64,000 bases of DNA from positions 1 to 64,000 of the forward strand of contig CAVSWC010000005.1 of the NCBI GenBank assembly GCA_963731585.1, written 5' to 3'. The DNA is from CANKHA01 sp963731585 (GTDB lineage Bacteria; Pseudomonadota; Alphaproteobacteria; Rhizobiales; Xanthobacteraceae). Both the position numbers and the translations under genes were made by a program. The notes under the pieces are model-generated. The model was not told the origin of the DNA. It did not search any database and saw only the letters and a list, made by a program, of their open reading frames with translations. Positions 26,686-35,711 of this stretch are shown piece by piece. The first letter of the stretch is position 1. Each line of letters begins with the position of its first letter.

Positions 26686-27171
26686 CTATTCCGGGCGGTG
26701 ACGGCGCTTCACGGGATGCGGATGCGGGTGGTCGTGCTCGCCTTCCTCGTGCGAATGCGGCTTGATCAGCATATCGGTCGGCACCAGCACCAGCCGGCCG
26801 TGCCGCACGCCGCGCTCGGCGATCACGTGGTCGGCGAAGTGCTGCACCTTGCCGGTCTTTCCGCGCAGGATGGTCACTTCCATGCAGCTGTCGTGGTCGA
26901 GATGCGCGTGCATGGAAGCCAGCGACATCTCATGATGGTCATGGAAGGTGTCGGCCAGACGCTTGGAGAGCTGGCGGGCATTGTGGTCATACACATAGAC
27001 CAGGGCGGCGACGCATTCGCCCTTTTCGTCCAACGTGGCGGCTTCCTGCCGGATGCCGGCGCGCGCAAGGTCGCGAATGGCCTCGGATCGGTTTTGGTAG
27101 CCGCGGGCCGCGATGATCCGGTCAAGCTCGGCCATAAGCTCGTCGTCGAGGGTAATGGTCACGCGCTGCAT
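26686..27171 (-). CDS. nikR: nickel-responsive regulator NikR
   Basis: 161 residues from ATG 27171. The start MQRVTITLDDELMAELD matches the ribbon-helix-helix N-terminus of NikR, so the longer frame to 27198 is rejected. The C-terminal ACT-type domain carries the high-affinity nickel ligands (HEMSLASMHAHLDHDSCMEV: histidines plus cysteine). A histidine-rich tail (HEEGEHDHPHPHP) is unusual in NikR and may hold extra nickel. It represses nickel uptake when nickel is bound; the operator and transporter gene lie directly downstream. Confidence 0.93.
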   Translation of the reverse strand: MQRVTITLDDELMAELDRIIAARGYQNRSEAIRDLARAGIRQEAATLDEKGECVAALVYVYDHNARQLSKRLADTFHDHHEMSLASMHAHLDHDSCMEVTILRGKTGKVQHFADHVIAERGVRHGRLVLVPTDMLIKPHSHEEGEHDHPHPHPVKRRHRPE

Positions 27172-27241
27172 AAGATTGTCCAGGTTGCTCGTCCGCATGG
27201 GCGGACACGGCGTCTGCTTATCACATCAGGCAGGCTCGCGG

Positions 27242-28057
27242 CTAAGCCGCCGGACCCGCGCGTAGCGCGTTGAGATCGAATCGTTCGATCTCCCGCAGCA
27301 ATTCGACGAAGGCTTTTGCGCCATGGGCCAGCGCGGCCTCACCTTTCTCGGCCGTGGCAATGCGCGCGTTGCCGACGGCGCCAGAGGGGTGCAAATCCTG
27401 CGTCATCCAGCCGAAGCCGGCAGGACGCGAGGCATGCAGCCAGCGGAATTCCTTTTCCATCGCCACCGTGGCCGGGGTGAAATTATCGGCCTTATCCATC
27501 TGCACGGCGTCCGGCCGAACCGCCAGCATCAGCGACGTCTCGATCTCGCCGCCGTGGATGCCGTGCGTTTGTTCCTCGGCCGAGAACAGACCGTCCGGGT
27601 AACCGAACCGGTGCCAGGCGCAGGTCACCACCAACATTGCGTTCCGTGCGCGCAGGTCGCGCGCCACGATGTCCATGACAGCGGTGTTGCCGCCGTGGCT
27701 GGTCATCAGCAGCAGCTTGCGCGCGCCGGCGCGGTGCACGCGCTCGCCGATCTCCGTCCAGGCGCGGATAGCGGCTTCCGCCGAAAGCGTCCGCGTGCCG
27801 GGAAAAGCCACATGCTCTTGCGAGAATCCGATCGGCTGCAGCGGCAGGAAGGTCACGGGCAGCTCCGCGGGAATGATCTTGCGCGTCCGCGCGAGGTAGG
27901 CTTCCGCGATAATGACGTCCACCTCGAACGGCAAATGCGGGCCGTGCTGTTCCACGGCGGCGAGCGGCAGCACGGCGATCCAGCGTGTCTTATCGACACC
28001 GGCGGCGAGATCCTGCGCGGTCATTTCCGCCCAGTCACGCTTGGGAAGTGTGGTCAT
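27242..28057 (-). CDS. creatininase family amidohydrolase
   Basis: 271 residues. Metal and catalytic motifs of the family are present: PLAAVEQHGPHLPFEVDV near 30, MTSHGGNTAVMD near 118 and HGIHGGEIETSLML near 165. The family includes creatininase, the formamide hydrolase ArfB and MftE. Creatinine itself is not implied. It is divergent from an NMT1/THI5-like binding-protein gene only 62 bp away, a pairing that suggests it acts on the compound imported by that ABC system. Confidence 0.85.
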   Translation of the reverse strand: MTTLPKRDWAEMTAQDLAAGVDKTRWIAVLPLAAVEQHGPHLPFEVDVIIAEAYLARTRKIIPAELPVTFLPLQPIGFSQEHVAFPGTRTLSAEAAIRAWTEIGERVHRAGARKLLLMTSHGGNTAVMDIVARDLRARNAMLVVTCAWHRFGYPDGLFSAEEQTHGIHGGEIETSLMLAVRPDAVQMDKADNFTPATVAMEKEFRWLHASRPAGFGWMTQDLHPSGAVGNARIATAEKGEAALAHGAKAFVELLREIERFDLNALRAGPAA

Positions 28058-28119
28058 TCGCGTCTCGCCAATCGGTCTTTGCTCGCCTATTGTCGCGGAA
28101 AATAACAGAGGATGAAACG

Positions 28120-29123
28120 ATGAATTTTGCGGGCTTGTTGCGCGCCCTGACGGTTGTCGCGATCACCGCCGCGCCCGCATCGGCGCAAACGCTGGACAAG
28201 GTCACGTTCGGCACCAACTGGGTGGCGGAAGCGGAACACGGGGGATTTTATCAGGCCGTGGCCGACGGCACCTACAAGAAGTACCGCCTCGACGTCACCA
28301 TCATTCCGGGCGGGCCGAACGTAAACAATCGCATTCTGTTGCCCGCCGGCAAGCTCGACTTCTTCATGAGCGCCAATTCGCTGCAGGCCTTCGATGCCGC
28401 CGAGCAGAATATCCCGACCGTGTCGGTCGCCGCGATCTTCCAGAAGGATCCGCAGGTGCTGCTCGCGCATCCGGACGTGGCCTCATTCGATGAACTGAAG
28501 ACGCGGACGCTGTTCGTTTCCAAGGAGGGCATGGCCAGCTATTTCCAGTGGCTGAAGGCCGACTTCGGCTTCAAGGACAGCCAGGTCAAGCCCTACACCT
28601 TCAACCCGCAGCCATTCCTGGTCGACAAGCGCTCGGCGATGCAGGGCTATGTCACCTCGGAGCCTTATGCGGTGGAGAAGCAGGGCGGCTTCAAGCCGAA
28701 GATTTTTCTGCTGGCCGACAAGGGCTTCGATTCCTACTCGACGCTGGTCGAAACGCGCCGCGATCTGATCGAGAAGAAGCCTGAGCTGGTGCAGCGCTTC
28801 GTCGATGCCTCGATCATCGGCTGGTACAATTACCTCTACGGCGACAACAAGGCCGCGAATGCGCTGATCCGCAAACATAATCCCGGAGATGAGCGACGAA
28901 TTGATCGCCTATTCGCATCGCCAAGATGAAGGAATACGGCATCGTCGATTCCGGCGACACGCTGAAGCTCGGCATCGGCGCGCTGACCGATGCGCGCATG
29001 AAGAGCTTCTTCGACAAGATGGTGCGCGTGGGCGTGACCAAGCCGAACGTGGATTATCGCCGCGCCTATTCCACCCAATTCGTCAACAAGGGCGTCGGCC
29101 TGGATCTGCGTCCGAAACAGTAG
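28120..29123 (+). CDS. ABC transporter substrate-binding protein, NMT1/THI5-like, two indels
   Basis: About 333 residues. Signal peptide (LTVVAITAAPASAQ), then FGTNWVAEAEHGGFYQAVAD, the usual opening of binding proteins for thiamine precursors, riboflavin-like or sulfonate-type ligands, with GGPNVNNRILLPAGKLDFF. Indels near 28883 and 28913 interrupt HNPEMSDELIAYS-IAKMKEYG; the rest ends at 29123. AGAGGA lies upstream of ATG 28120. Its ATPase and permease are probably those at 33499-34333 and 34929-35711, separated from it by the amino-sugar genes. Confidence 0.8.
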
Positions 29124-29130
29124 AGTGCGC

Positions 29131-30281
29131 TCAGCGGCTCGGTTTTCCCGCCACCCAGGTTTCGATCACGTCGATCTGCTCGGGATGGAAAGCCACCATG
29201 TCGGCGCGAAACCCGCCCGCCAATTGGCCGAGCCGGCGACCGAGCCCAAGGAATGCCGCCGGGTTACGTGATGCCAGCGGCAGCGCGTCTTCCAATCGCA
29301 AACCGAGCATATGCACGCAATTGTTCACCGCCTGCGCCATGGTGAGATAACCGCCGGCGAGCGTGCCGTCCTTGCGCCGGAGTTGTCCGTCGCTTCACGC
29401 TGATCTCATTGCCGTAAAGGATGAACGACGCACGGCTTCCGCCCACCGGCGGCATCGCATCGGTGACCAGCATTGGCCGTCCTAGCCCGCGCAACGCCAA
29501 GCGAAGCGAGGCCGGGTCGACATGCGCGCCATCGACGATCAGTCCGTAAAAGGCATCGGGCGATTCCAGCGCCGCCGCCACCGGCCCCGGCTGCCGGCTG
29601 AGCATTTGCGGCATGGCATTAAACAAATGCGTGAAACCGGTGAGACCCTCATTCATGGCATCGCGCGTCTGCTCGTAAGTGGCCATGGAATGTCCGAGCG
29701 AGACGCGAATGCCGGCCTTGGCGAGCTGCGCAATGGTTCCCTTCGGCATTTGCTCGGGCGCCAGCGTAACCAGCGTGACGCCTTTGCGTGGTTTCGTCAG
29801 CAGTGCCAGGTCGGCCGGCGTGATCGTCCGGATGAATTGCGGATCGTGCACACCGGGCCGTTCCGGCGAGATGAACGGGCCTTCCAGGTGAATACCGAGC
29901 ACGCCGGGCTCGCGGTCCATGGCGCTCTGTACCGCATCAATCGCGGCAGGCATTTTTTCGGCGGCGTCGGTGATGAAGGTCGGCAGCAAACCCGTCGTGC
30001 CGAATTTCCGGTGTGCGCGCGCGATCGTCGCCACCGCTTCCGGCGTCGGGCTGTCGTTGAACAGCACGTCACCGCCGCCATTCACCTGCACGTCGATGAA
30101 GCCGGGCGCGAGCCATGCTCCCTCAGGCAGCGCATGAACGGGCATATCGCGCGGCACTTCCGCCCGATGCACGACCCCGGCGATGTCCTCGCCTTCGATC
30201 AGCACCGCCGCATCGTGGCGCAAGAGTCATGCCGTCGAAGATGTGGTCCGCCGCCACAGCCTGCGTCGTTTTATCGTTCAT
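29131..30281 (-). CDS. nagA: N-acetylglucosamine-6-phosphate deacetylase, two indels
   Basis: About 382 residues. It removes acetate from GlcNAc-6-phosphate. The amidohydrolase barrel has APGFIDVQVNGGGDVLFND near 60, HLEGPFISPERPGVHDP with the metal glutamate near 130, SLGHSMATYEQTRDA near 195, THLFNAMPQM, and MLVTDAMPPVGG near 275. Indels lie near 30230 (after MNDKTTQAVAADHIFDGMTL) and near 29390; the C-terminal part runs to ETWVAGKPSR. The start ATG overlaps the stop of the SIS gene (ATGA), so the two are translationally coupled. Confidence 0.88.
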
Positions 30282-31306
30282 CGCGTTCGCGTGACTTTCC
30301 GCAGATGCCGCGGCTTATCGACATTGGTGCCCCGCCGCCCGGCCAGCGTGACCAATAATCCATACAGGCTTTGGATCAAACAAATAGCGTCGGCGTCCGG
30401 ATGCTCGGGCGACAAGGACGGCAGGCTGCCCGCGGCCTCGCCCGTGCCGGTGACAAAGACCGATGCGCCCTTGCTGCCGAGGTCGGCCGCGAGCTCGGCC
30501 AATCCCTTCGCTGCCGCGTCGGTCGGCATGAAGATCAGCACCGGGTAATGCGTATCCACCAACGAAACCGGGCCATGCATGAATTCGGCGCCGCTGAAAG
30601 GCTCGGCCGGCAGATCGCAGGTTTCCTTGAATTTCAGCGCCGCCTCGCGCGCGATGGCGAGCGTCGGCCCGCGCCCCAGCGTCAGCAGGCTGGTCGCTTC
30701 GGCCAGCGCGCCCAGCGCAGCGCTCCAATCAAGGTCGGAGGCCCTCTCCAGCCGGTCCGGCAAGCGTTCGAGCGCTGCGGCGAAATCCGCATCGTCCGTC
30801 CATGCTGCAGTCAGCCGCAGCAGCGCCGCGAGTGAGGCCACGAAGGTCTTGGTCGCCGCCACGCTGTGCTCGGGCCCGGCGCCGATCGGCAGCACGATAT
30901 CGGAATCCGCCGCCAGCGGACTGGCCGTGTCATTGACCATGGCCACGGTGATCGCGCCGGACGCCTTCGCCATGCGCGCGGATTCGACCAGGTCATCGCT
31001 CCGGCCGGACTGCGAGATGGAAAGGAAGAGCTGATCTCTCAGCCGCATCTGCTTGCGGTAGACGCTGGCAATGTTGGGCGCCGCCGGCGCGCAAACAATA
31101 CCGAGATGCCGCTCGAACAGATGCTTGCCGAAGGTGGCGGCGTGCGCCGAGCTGCCGCGCGCGCAGGTCACCACCACGTCGGGCGGTCGGCGTTTGAGCC
31201 GGGCCGCCAATTCCGCCAGCGGGGCGGCGAGCGCTTCCGCCTGGCGCCGCACGACTGCGGGCGCCTCGCGGAATTCCGTCGCCATCTGGCGATCGCGTTC
31301 GTCCAT
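30278..31306 (-). CDS. SIS-domain sugar-phosphate isomerase/deaminase (GlmS/AgaS-like)
   Basis: 342 residues with two SIS domains: TCARGSSAHAATFGKHLFER near 50, FLSISQSGRSDDLVESARM near 95, GPEHSVAATKTFVASLAA near 150, and a C-terminal LGRGPTLAIAREAALKFKET with AEFMHGPVSLVD. It lacks the glutaminase domain of GlmS, so it would act as a glucosamine-6-phosphate deaminase in GlcNAc use. ATG 31306 overlaps the kinase stop, and the longer frame to 31690 is antisense noise from the kinase gene. Intact. Confidence 0.87.
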   Translation of the reverse strand: MDERDRQMATEFREAPAVVRRQAEALAAPLAELAARLKRRPPDVVVTCARGSSAHAATFGKHLFERHLGIVCAPAAPNIASVYRKQMRLRDQLFLSISQSGRSDDLVESARMAKASGAITVAMVNDTASPLAADSDIVLPIGAGPEHSVAATKTFVASLAALLRLTAAWTDDADFAAALERLPDRLERASDLDWSAALGALAEATSLLTLGRGPTLAIAREAALKFKETCDLPAEPFSGAEFMHGPVSLVDTHYPVLIFMPTDAAAKGLAELAADLGSKGASVFVTGTGEAAGSLPSLSPEHPDADAICLIQSLYGLLVTLAGRRGTNVDKPRHLRKVTRTR

Positions 31307-32217
31307 CAGGCGCGCTCGAGCAGCGGAAAGCGGGGGCGTACGGCGATCCGCCGCGCCAGACGCAGCGCGCCATCCAATGCATCGCCTTCCGGCGGAACGA
31401 TATGGGATTTGATGACTGGCGAGAGCCAGGGTGCGACATGCGCGGCGAGACCACCGACCACCGACAGCCGCTGCGTGCCGACCGAAATCAGGCGTTCGGC
31501 CAGGCGGTCGATATGGACTGCAGCCATTCGCATAAGCTCCCGGCCGACACGATCGCTTTGCGCCGCATGCTCCACGATCAGCGGCGCAAGCGAGCCGAGG
31601 TCGCGCGGTGAGGCATTGAGCGTCCATTGCAGGATAGCATGCGGGTCCTGCTCGAACCGCGCGAAAAGCGCGCGCAATAGCGGCGACCAATCAATCCGCC
31701 CGTCATAGGCCCAGAGCAGCCGGCGCAGCGCTTCATGGCCGATCCAGGCGCCGCTGCCTTCGTCGGAGATCGGCCAACCCCAGCCGCCGATGCGATAGTG
31801 CAGCCCCTTGCGCTCCGCCCAACCGATGCTGCCGGTGCCGATGATGATAATGCCGCCGTCGCGGCCGCCATGCGCGCCGACACAGGCGGCATGCGCGTCG
31901 GTGGTTACGATCGCCCGGCGGAAGGGATGCGGATGATCCTGCGCCGCGGCCAGATGCTCGGGCTCACTCGCCCCGGCGAGCGCAAGGCAGGCGGTGATGC
32001 GGGAGGAATCCCTGCTTGAGAGAGCGGCCTGGACCAGGCATTCTGTCGTTGCCTGGAGAATCGCTGAAAAGCTGCGTTCCAGGCCGAGGCGGATATTGGC
32101 CGGGCCGGCGGTTGCTTCGCCGAGTTTTGCGCCCGTAGCATCGCTCAGGCGCGCCCGGCATCGCGTGCCGCCGCCGTCGATACCCAGTAGCAGCGCGTTT
32201 GGGCCCAAGGAACGCAC
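31306..32217 (-). CDS. N-acetylglucosamine kinase-like protein, BadF/BadG family
   Basis: 303 residues from GTG 32217 (GGAG just upstream). ASKHA fold: phosphate-1 loop LLLGIDGGGTRCRARL, adenosine region IIIIGTGSIGWAERKG near 125 and GGWGWPISDEGSGAWIG near 140. It would phosphorylate GlcNAc or a related amino sugar, completing kinase, deacetylase (nagA) and deaminase (SIS gene). A longer frame to 32319 would run into the murQ start and has no better ribosome-binding site. It is divergent from murQ across ~100 bp. Confidence 0.85.
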   Translation of the reverse strand: MRSLGPNALLLGIDGGGTRCRARLSDATGAKLGEATAGPANIRLGLERSFSAILQATTECLVQAALSSRDSSRITACLALAGASEPEHLAAAQDHPHPFRRAIVTTDAHAACVGAHGGRDGGIIIIGTGSIGWAERKGLHYRIGGWGWPISDEGSGAWIGHEALRRLLWAYDGRIDWSPLLRALFARFEQDPHAILQWTLNASPRDLGSLAPLIVEHAAQSDRVGRELMRMAAVHIDRLAERLISVGTQRLSVVGGLAAHVAPWLSPVIKSHIVPPEGDALDGALRLARRIAVRPRFPLLERA

Positions 32218-32317
32218 TCCGGAACTCCGTTTCCCCAGCCCCGTCAAGTTGTTAACGCGCCAGAACGAATTTGGATCAATCGCGTTGTCTTCGGCGGCTA
32301 AAGCCCTGGGATGAGCC

Positions 32318-33281
32318 ATGAATACCGAGCGTCCGAGCCCGCGTTACACCAATCTCGACCTCTGGGAGCCCGCAGACATCCTGGACGCCATGATTGAGGG
32401 GCAACTGGCCGCGGTCGCCGCCGTGCGCGCGGTGCGGCCGGCGATCGAGCGGGCGGCAATCGCCACCGAAGCGCTGCTGAAGGAAGGCGGACGGCTGATC
32501 TATGCCGGCGCCGGTACCTCAGGACGCCTGGCGGTGCAGGACGGCGCCGAGCTGATGCCCACCTTCAGCTGGCCGGAGGATCGGTTGCTCCTCTTCATGG
32601 CCGGCGGCACAGGACGCCATGACCCGCGCGGTGGAAGGCGCCGAGGACGAATTCGAGCTCGCGCATCGGTTGGTGCAGGACCACGAGGTCGGCACGAAAG
32701 ACGTGCTGATCGCGGTCGCGGCCAGCGGCACCACGCCGTTCACGCTCGCCTGCCTGCGCGAAGGCAAGAAGCGCGGCGCGCTCACCATCGGCATCGCCAA
32801 TAATCCGGACACCCCGCTGCTGAAGGAAGCCGATCATCCGATCTGGCTCGATACCGGCTCGGAGCCGATCGCCGGCTCGACCCGGATGAACGCCGGCACC
32901 GCGCAGCGCATTACGTTGAACGTCTTGTCGTCGCTGGTGATGGTGCTGCTCGGCCGCGTCTATGACGGCCTGATGGTCGATTTGCAGGCGGTGAACGAGA
33001 AGCTGGTGCAGCGCAGCCAGCGCATTTTGACGAGGCTCACCGGCCATGACGGCGATGACGCCCGCGCCGCGCTTGCCTTGGCAGGAGGCAATCTGAAGAT
33101 CGCGGTCTTGCTGTTGCATGGCTGCGACCTGAACGAGGCGAACGACATCCTTAGTCGCGCCGGCGGGCAGATGCGCGCCGCACTTAGTCTGGTGGACAAG
33201 CCGGCGAAGGAAAGCATCGTCCGAATTATTCCGGCCGCGTGGCCGCACCCGCGATCGGCGGCCGCTTTCCGGAAGGACTAG
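32318..33281 (+). CDS. murQ: N-acetylmuramic acid 6-phosphate etherase, one indel
   Basis: About 320 residues. It cleaves MurNAc-6-phosphate into GlcNAc-6-phosphate and lactate in cell-wall recycling. Motifs: RLIYAGAGTSGRLAVQDGAE near 58, GIANNPDTPLLKEADHPIWL near 160 and GSTRMNAGTAQRITLNVLSS near 190. An indel near 32605 breaks AGG-QDAMTRAVEGAED; the rest is continuous. It is divergent from the kinase-SIS-nagA operon, which would take up the product GlcNAc-6-phosphate, so the locus forms a full amino-sugar salvage route. Confidence 0.9.
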
Positions 33282-33349
33282 TGCCCCGCTTCCGAAGTTC
33301 GGATACAGCGCGGCACTCTCGACACGAACTTCGGAAGCAAAGGGGCACT
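33280..33349. repeat. 70-bp long inverted repeat after murQ
   Basis: Arms AGTGCCCC-GCTTCCGAAGTTCG and CGAACTTCGGAAGC-AAA-GGGGCACT are complementary over 22 positions apart from a 3-base bulge, with a 23-base loop. It overlaps the murQ stop codon. It could end murQ transcription or be a small dispersed repeat; it is not related to repeat families A and B. Confidence 0.75.
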
Positions 33350-33498
33350 CGAGATCTAGCGCCGCTTTCGTTGAGTTCCTAAATCGAGCCTTTCTGCAGG
33401 TGGCGTAGGAACTTCAAATCGGCGGCACTAGCCCATCTTTTCATCGCGCGTGAACGCTGCTGGCGATCCGCCACCGGCGCTGTCATGATCGCGCCGCG

Positions 33499-34333
33499 AT
33501 GGGACCGGGCGCCGAGAAAGCGGGCGAGGGGATGATGCAAGGCGGGGCGGGCTTGCCGCCGCGCGCGATTGTCACGTTGCGCGGCGTCGGCAAAACCTTT
33601 CCCAGCGGCGTCATCGCCGTCAAAGAATCTCGATCTCGACATCCAGGAAGGCGAGTTCGTCTCGCTGCTCGGTCCATCCGGCTGCGGCAAGTCCACCGCG
33701 CTGCGCATGCTGGCGGGCCTGGTCCCACCCTCGCAAGGCACCATTGCCTGGCGCGAGAGGAGAGCTCCCGGGGACCTGAGCTTTGTCTTCCAGGCGCCGA
33801 CGCTGATGCCATGGGCGACGGTCGCCGGCAATGTGCGGCTGCCGCTGATGCTGCTCGGGCGCGAGAAGCAATCCGCGACGCCGCGCCTGCAGCAGACCTT
33901 GGAACGCGTGGGGCTCGGCGCTTTCGCGCGCGCTTATCCGCGCGAATTGTCCGGCGGCATGATGATGCGGGTTTCCATCGCCCGTGCGCTGGTCACCGAT
34001 CCGAAGCTGCTGCTGATGGATGAGCCTTTTGCCGCGCTCGACGAGATCACCCGCTTCAAGCTTAATGACGACCTGCTCGCGCTGTGGCGGCAACTGCGCA
34101 AGACCGTGGTCTTTGTCACCCATTCGGTATTCGAATCCGTCTATCTGTCGCAACGCATCGTGGTGATGACGCCGCGGCCCGGGCGTGTGTTTCAGGAAAT
34201 CGCCATCGACGCGCCTTATCCGCGCGACGAAAGTTTCCGCACCTCGGCGGAATATGCCGCGCTTTGCCGGACCGTGTCGCAGGCATTGGCGCAGGCGACG
34301 GATGCGGGGTCCATCATGAAGGCGCGCGCATGA
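33499..34333 (+). CDS. ABC transporter ATP-binding protein, NitT/TauT (SsuB/ThiZ) type, one indel
   Basis: About 277 residues. Walker A LLGPSGCGKSTALRML near 60, Q-loop FVFQAPTLMPWATVAGNV, signature ELSGGMMMRVSIARAL, and Walker B LLLMDEPFAALDEITR. These are typical of ATPases partnering NMT1-like binding proteins. An indel near 33627 lies in VGKTFPSGVIAVKNLDLDI. Start ATG 33499; ATG 33532/33535 are alternatives. The stop is followed directly by an antisense HTH gene, and the permease lies beyond it. Confidence 0.85.
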
Positions 34334-34338
34334 TCGGC

Positions 34339-34845
34339 CTACTGCTCCGGCACGATCAGATCGAGCGGCACCCTAAGCTCAGTCGCCGCCGCGCGCCAAT
34401 TCGCCACCTTGCCGCCGCCGGTGCGCTCCATGTCCGAGATCGTGCCCTGGTCAATCTCGGTGGCCTCACTCAGCGCCACTTGCGTCATGCCGCGCCACTC
34501 GCGGACAGCGCGCAACGAACTTTTGCCGCCGATGATAGCTTCCGCAACATCGGCGGGCAGTTCGACATCAAGGCCGGCTGCGAGCGCCGCATCGCTACGC
34601 GCGATGATACGGGCGGTGCCAGCATCTTCTACGCTGGCGCGCTTACCCGGTTTCGCTTTCGCGCCACGGCGGATCGCCTTTGCAAGCTCCTGCATGGTCA
34701 TGTTGCCGCCAGCGTCAAGCAACAATTTGTAAATTGCAAACGGCACCTCGGCGACCTTTTGCCCGCTTACGGTTTTGGTGCGGACATGGCGCAAGCCTTG
34801 CGGCGGGGCGCTGCGGGTGTGCGCTTTTACTTTTTCGGGTTTCAT
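34339..34845 (-). CDS. XRE-type helix-turn-helix protein, unknown target
   Basis: 168 residues from ATG 34845 (MKPEKVKAHTRS); a TTG at 34890 would add 15. The C-terminal HTH reads LRAVREWRGMTQVALSEATE then IDQGTISDMERTGGGKVANW. The middle (FAIYKLLLDAGGNMTMQELA, then a basic linker) may be a second helical module. It lies antisense between the ATPase and permease of one ABC transporter, with more AT-rich sequence around it, which suggests a later insertion. No toxin gene is visible beside it, so an antitoxin role is not supported. Confidence 0.75.
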   Translation of the reverse strand: MKPEKVKAHTRSAPPQGLRHVRTKTVSGQKVAEVPFAIYKLLLDAGGNMTMQELAKAIRRGAKAKPGKRASVEDAGTARIIARSDAALAAGLDVELPADVAEAIIGGKSSLRAVREWRGMTQVALSEATEIDQGTISDMERTGGGKVANWRAAATELRVPLDLIVPEQ

Positions 34846-34928
34846 CGGTTCTTCTTTCTCATCGTTAGGGTAAGCAGGCTTGTTCGCCAATATGGCATTT
34901 TTCCATATTTTTGCAGGGGGCGGGCATC

Positions 34929-35711
34929 ATGAACGAGCGCACGCTCCGCATCCTGCTGCCCGCCATTGCGCTCGCCCTCGGTGTCCTGGCCTGGGATCTG
35001 GTGGTGCGGATCAAAGGCATTCCGCCTTACGTGCTGCCGTCACCGGGCCTGGTCTTCGCTACGCTGTTTTCCGATTGGTCGATCCTCGGCCCCTCACTCG
35101 CGGTGACGCTGCTCACGACGCTGCAAGGCTTTCTGCTGGCCTTGATCGGCGGCATCGGGCTGGCGGTGCTGTTCAACCAATCGCGGCTGGTCGAATATTC
35201 GCTTTATCCCTATGCGGTGGCGTTGCAGGTGACGCCGGTGGTGGCGATCGCGCCGCTGCTCCTGATCTATCTGCCGCAGCCCGCCGCGGTGCTGGCTTGC
35301 GCCTGGATCGTCGCCTTCTTCCCGGTGCTGGCCAATACCACGCTCGGGCTCAATTCGGCGGACCGCAATCTGGTCGACCTGTTCCGGCTTTATGGCGCCT
35401 CGCGCTGGCAGATATTGCGCCATCTCAAGCTGCCGTCGGCCTTGCCTTACATCCTCGGCGGCGTGCGCATCGCGGGAGGACTGGCGCTGATCGGGGCGGT
35501 GGTGGCGGAAATCGCTGCCGGTTCGGCCGGCGCGGGCTCCGGGCTCGCCTATCGCATCGCCGAATCCGGCTATCGCCTCGACATTCCGCGCATGTTCGCG
35601 GCGCTATTGTTGCTGTCGGTCGTGGGCGTCGCGATCTTCTTCGCGCTCACTTTCCTGTCGCAGCTCGCGCTGCGCCGCTGGCACGAGAGCGCGCTGCAAA
35701 CGGAAGGCTAG
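34929..35711 (+). CDS. ABC transporter permease, NitT/TauT (SsuC/ThiX) type
   Basis: 260 residues, about six helices. BPD-transp-1 domain with the coupling-helix EAA region near FRLYGASRWQILRHLKLPSA (about 160-180). A G-rich ribosome-binding site lies 6-10 bases before ATG 34929. It would pair with the ATPase upstream (separated by the antisense HTH gene) and the NMT1-like binding protein at 28120. Ligand unknown; creatininase linkage suggests an amide- or ring-containing compound. Confidence 0.87.
   Translation: MNERTLRILLPAIALALGVLAWDLVVRIKGIPPYVLPSPGLVFATLFSDWSILGPSLAVTLLTTLQGFLLALIGGIGLAVLFNQSRLVEYSLYPYAVALQVTPVVAIAPLLLIYLPQPAAVLACAWIVAFFPVLANTTLGLNSADRNLVDLFRLYGASRWQILRHLKLPSALPYILGGVRIAGGLALIGAVVAEIAAGSAGAGSGLAYRIAESGYRLDIPRMFAALLLLSVVGVAIFFALTFLSQLALRRWHESALQTEG

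Noticed and set aside
32318..33281. Programmed frameshifting as an explanation for murQ and the other split genes
   Set aside because: The shifts occur in too many unrelated genes, lack a common slippery site or stimulatory structure, and cluster in two error-dense stretches.
34339..34845. Toxin-antitoxin pair
   Set aside because: Only the HTH protein is present; neighbours on both sides are ABC transporter genes and no small toxin-like frame is visible.
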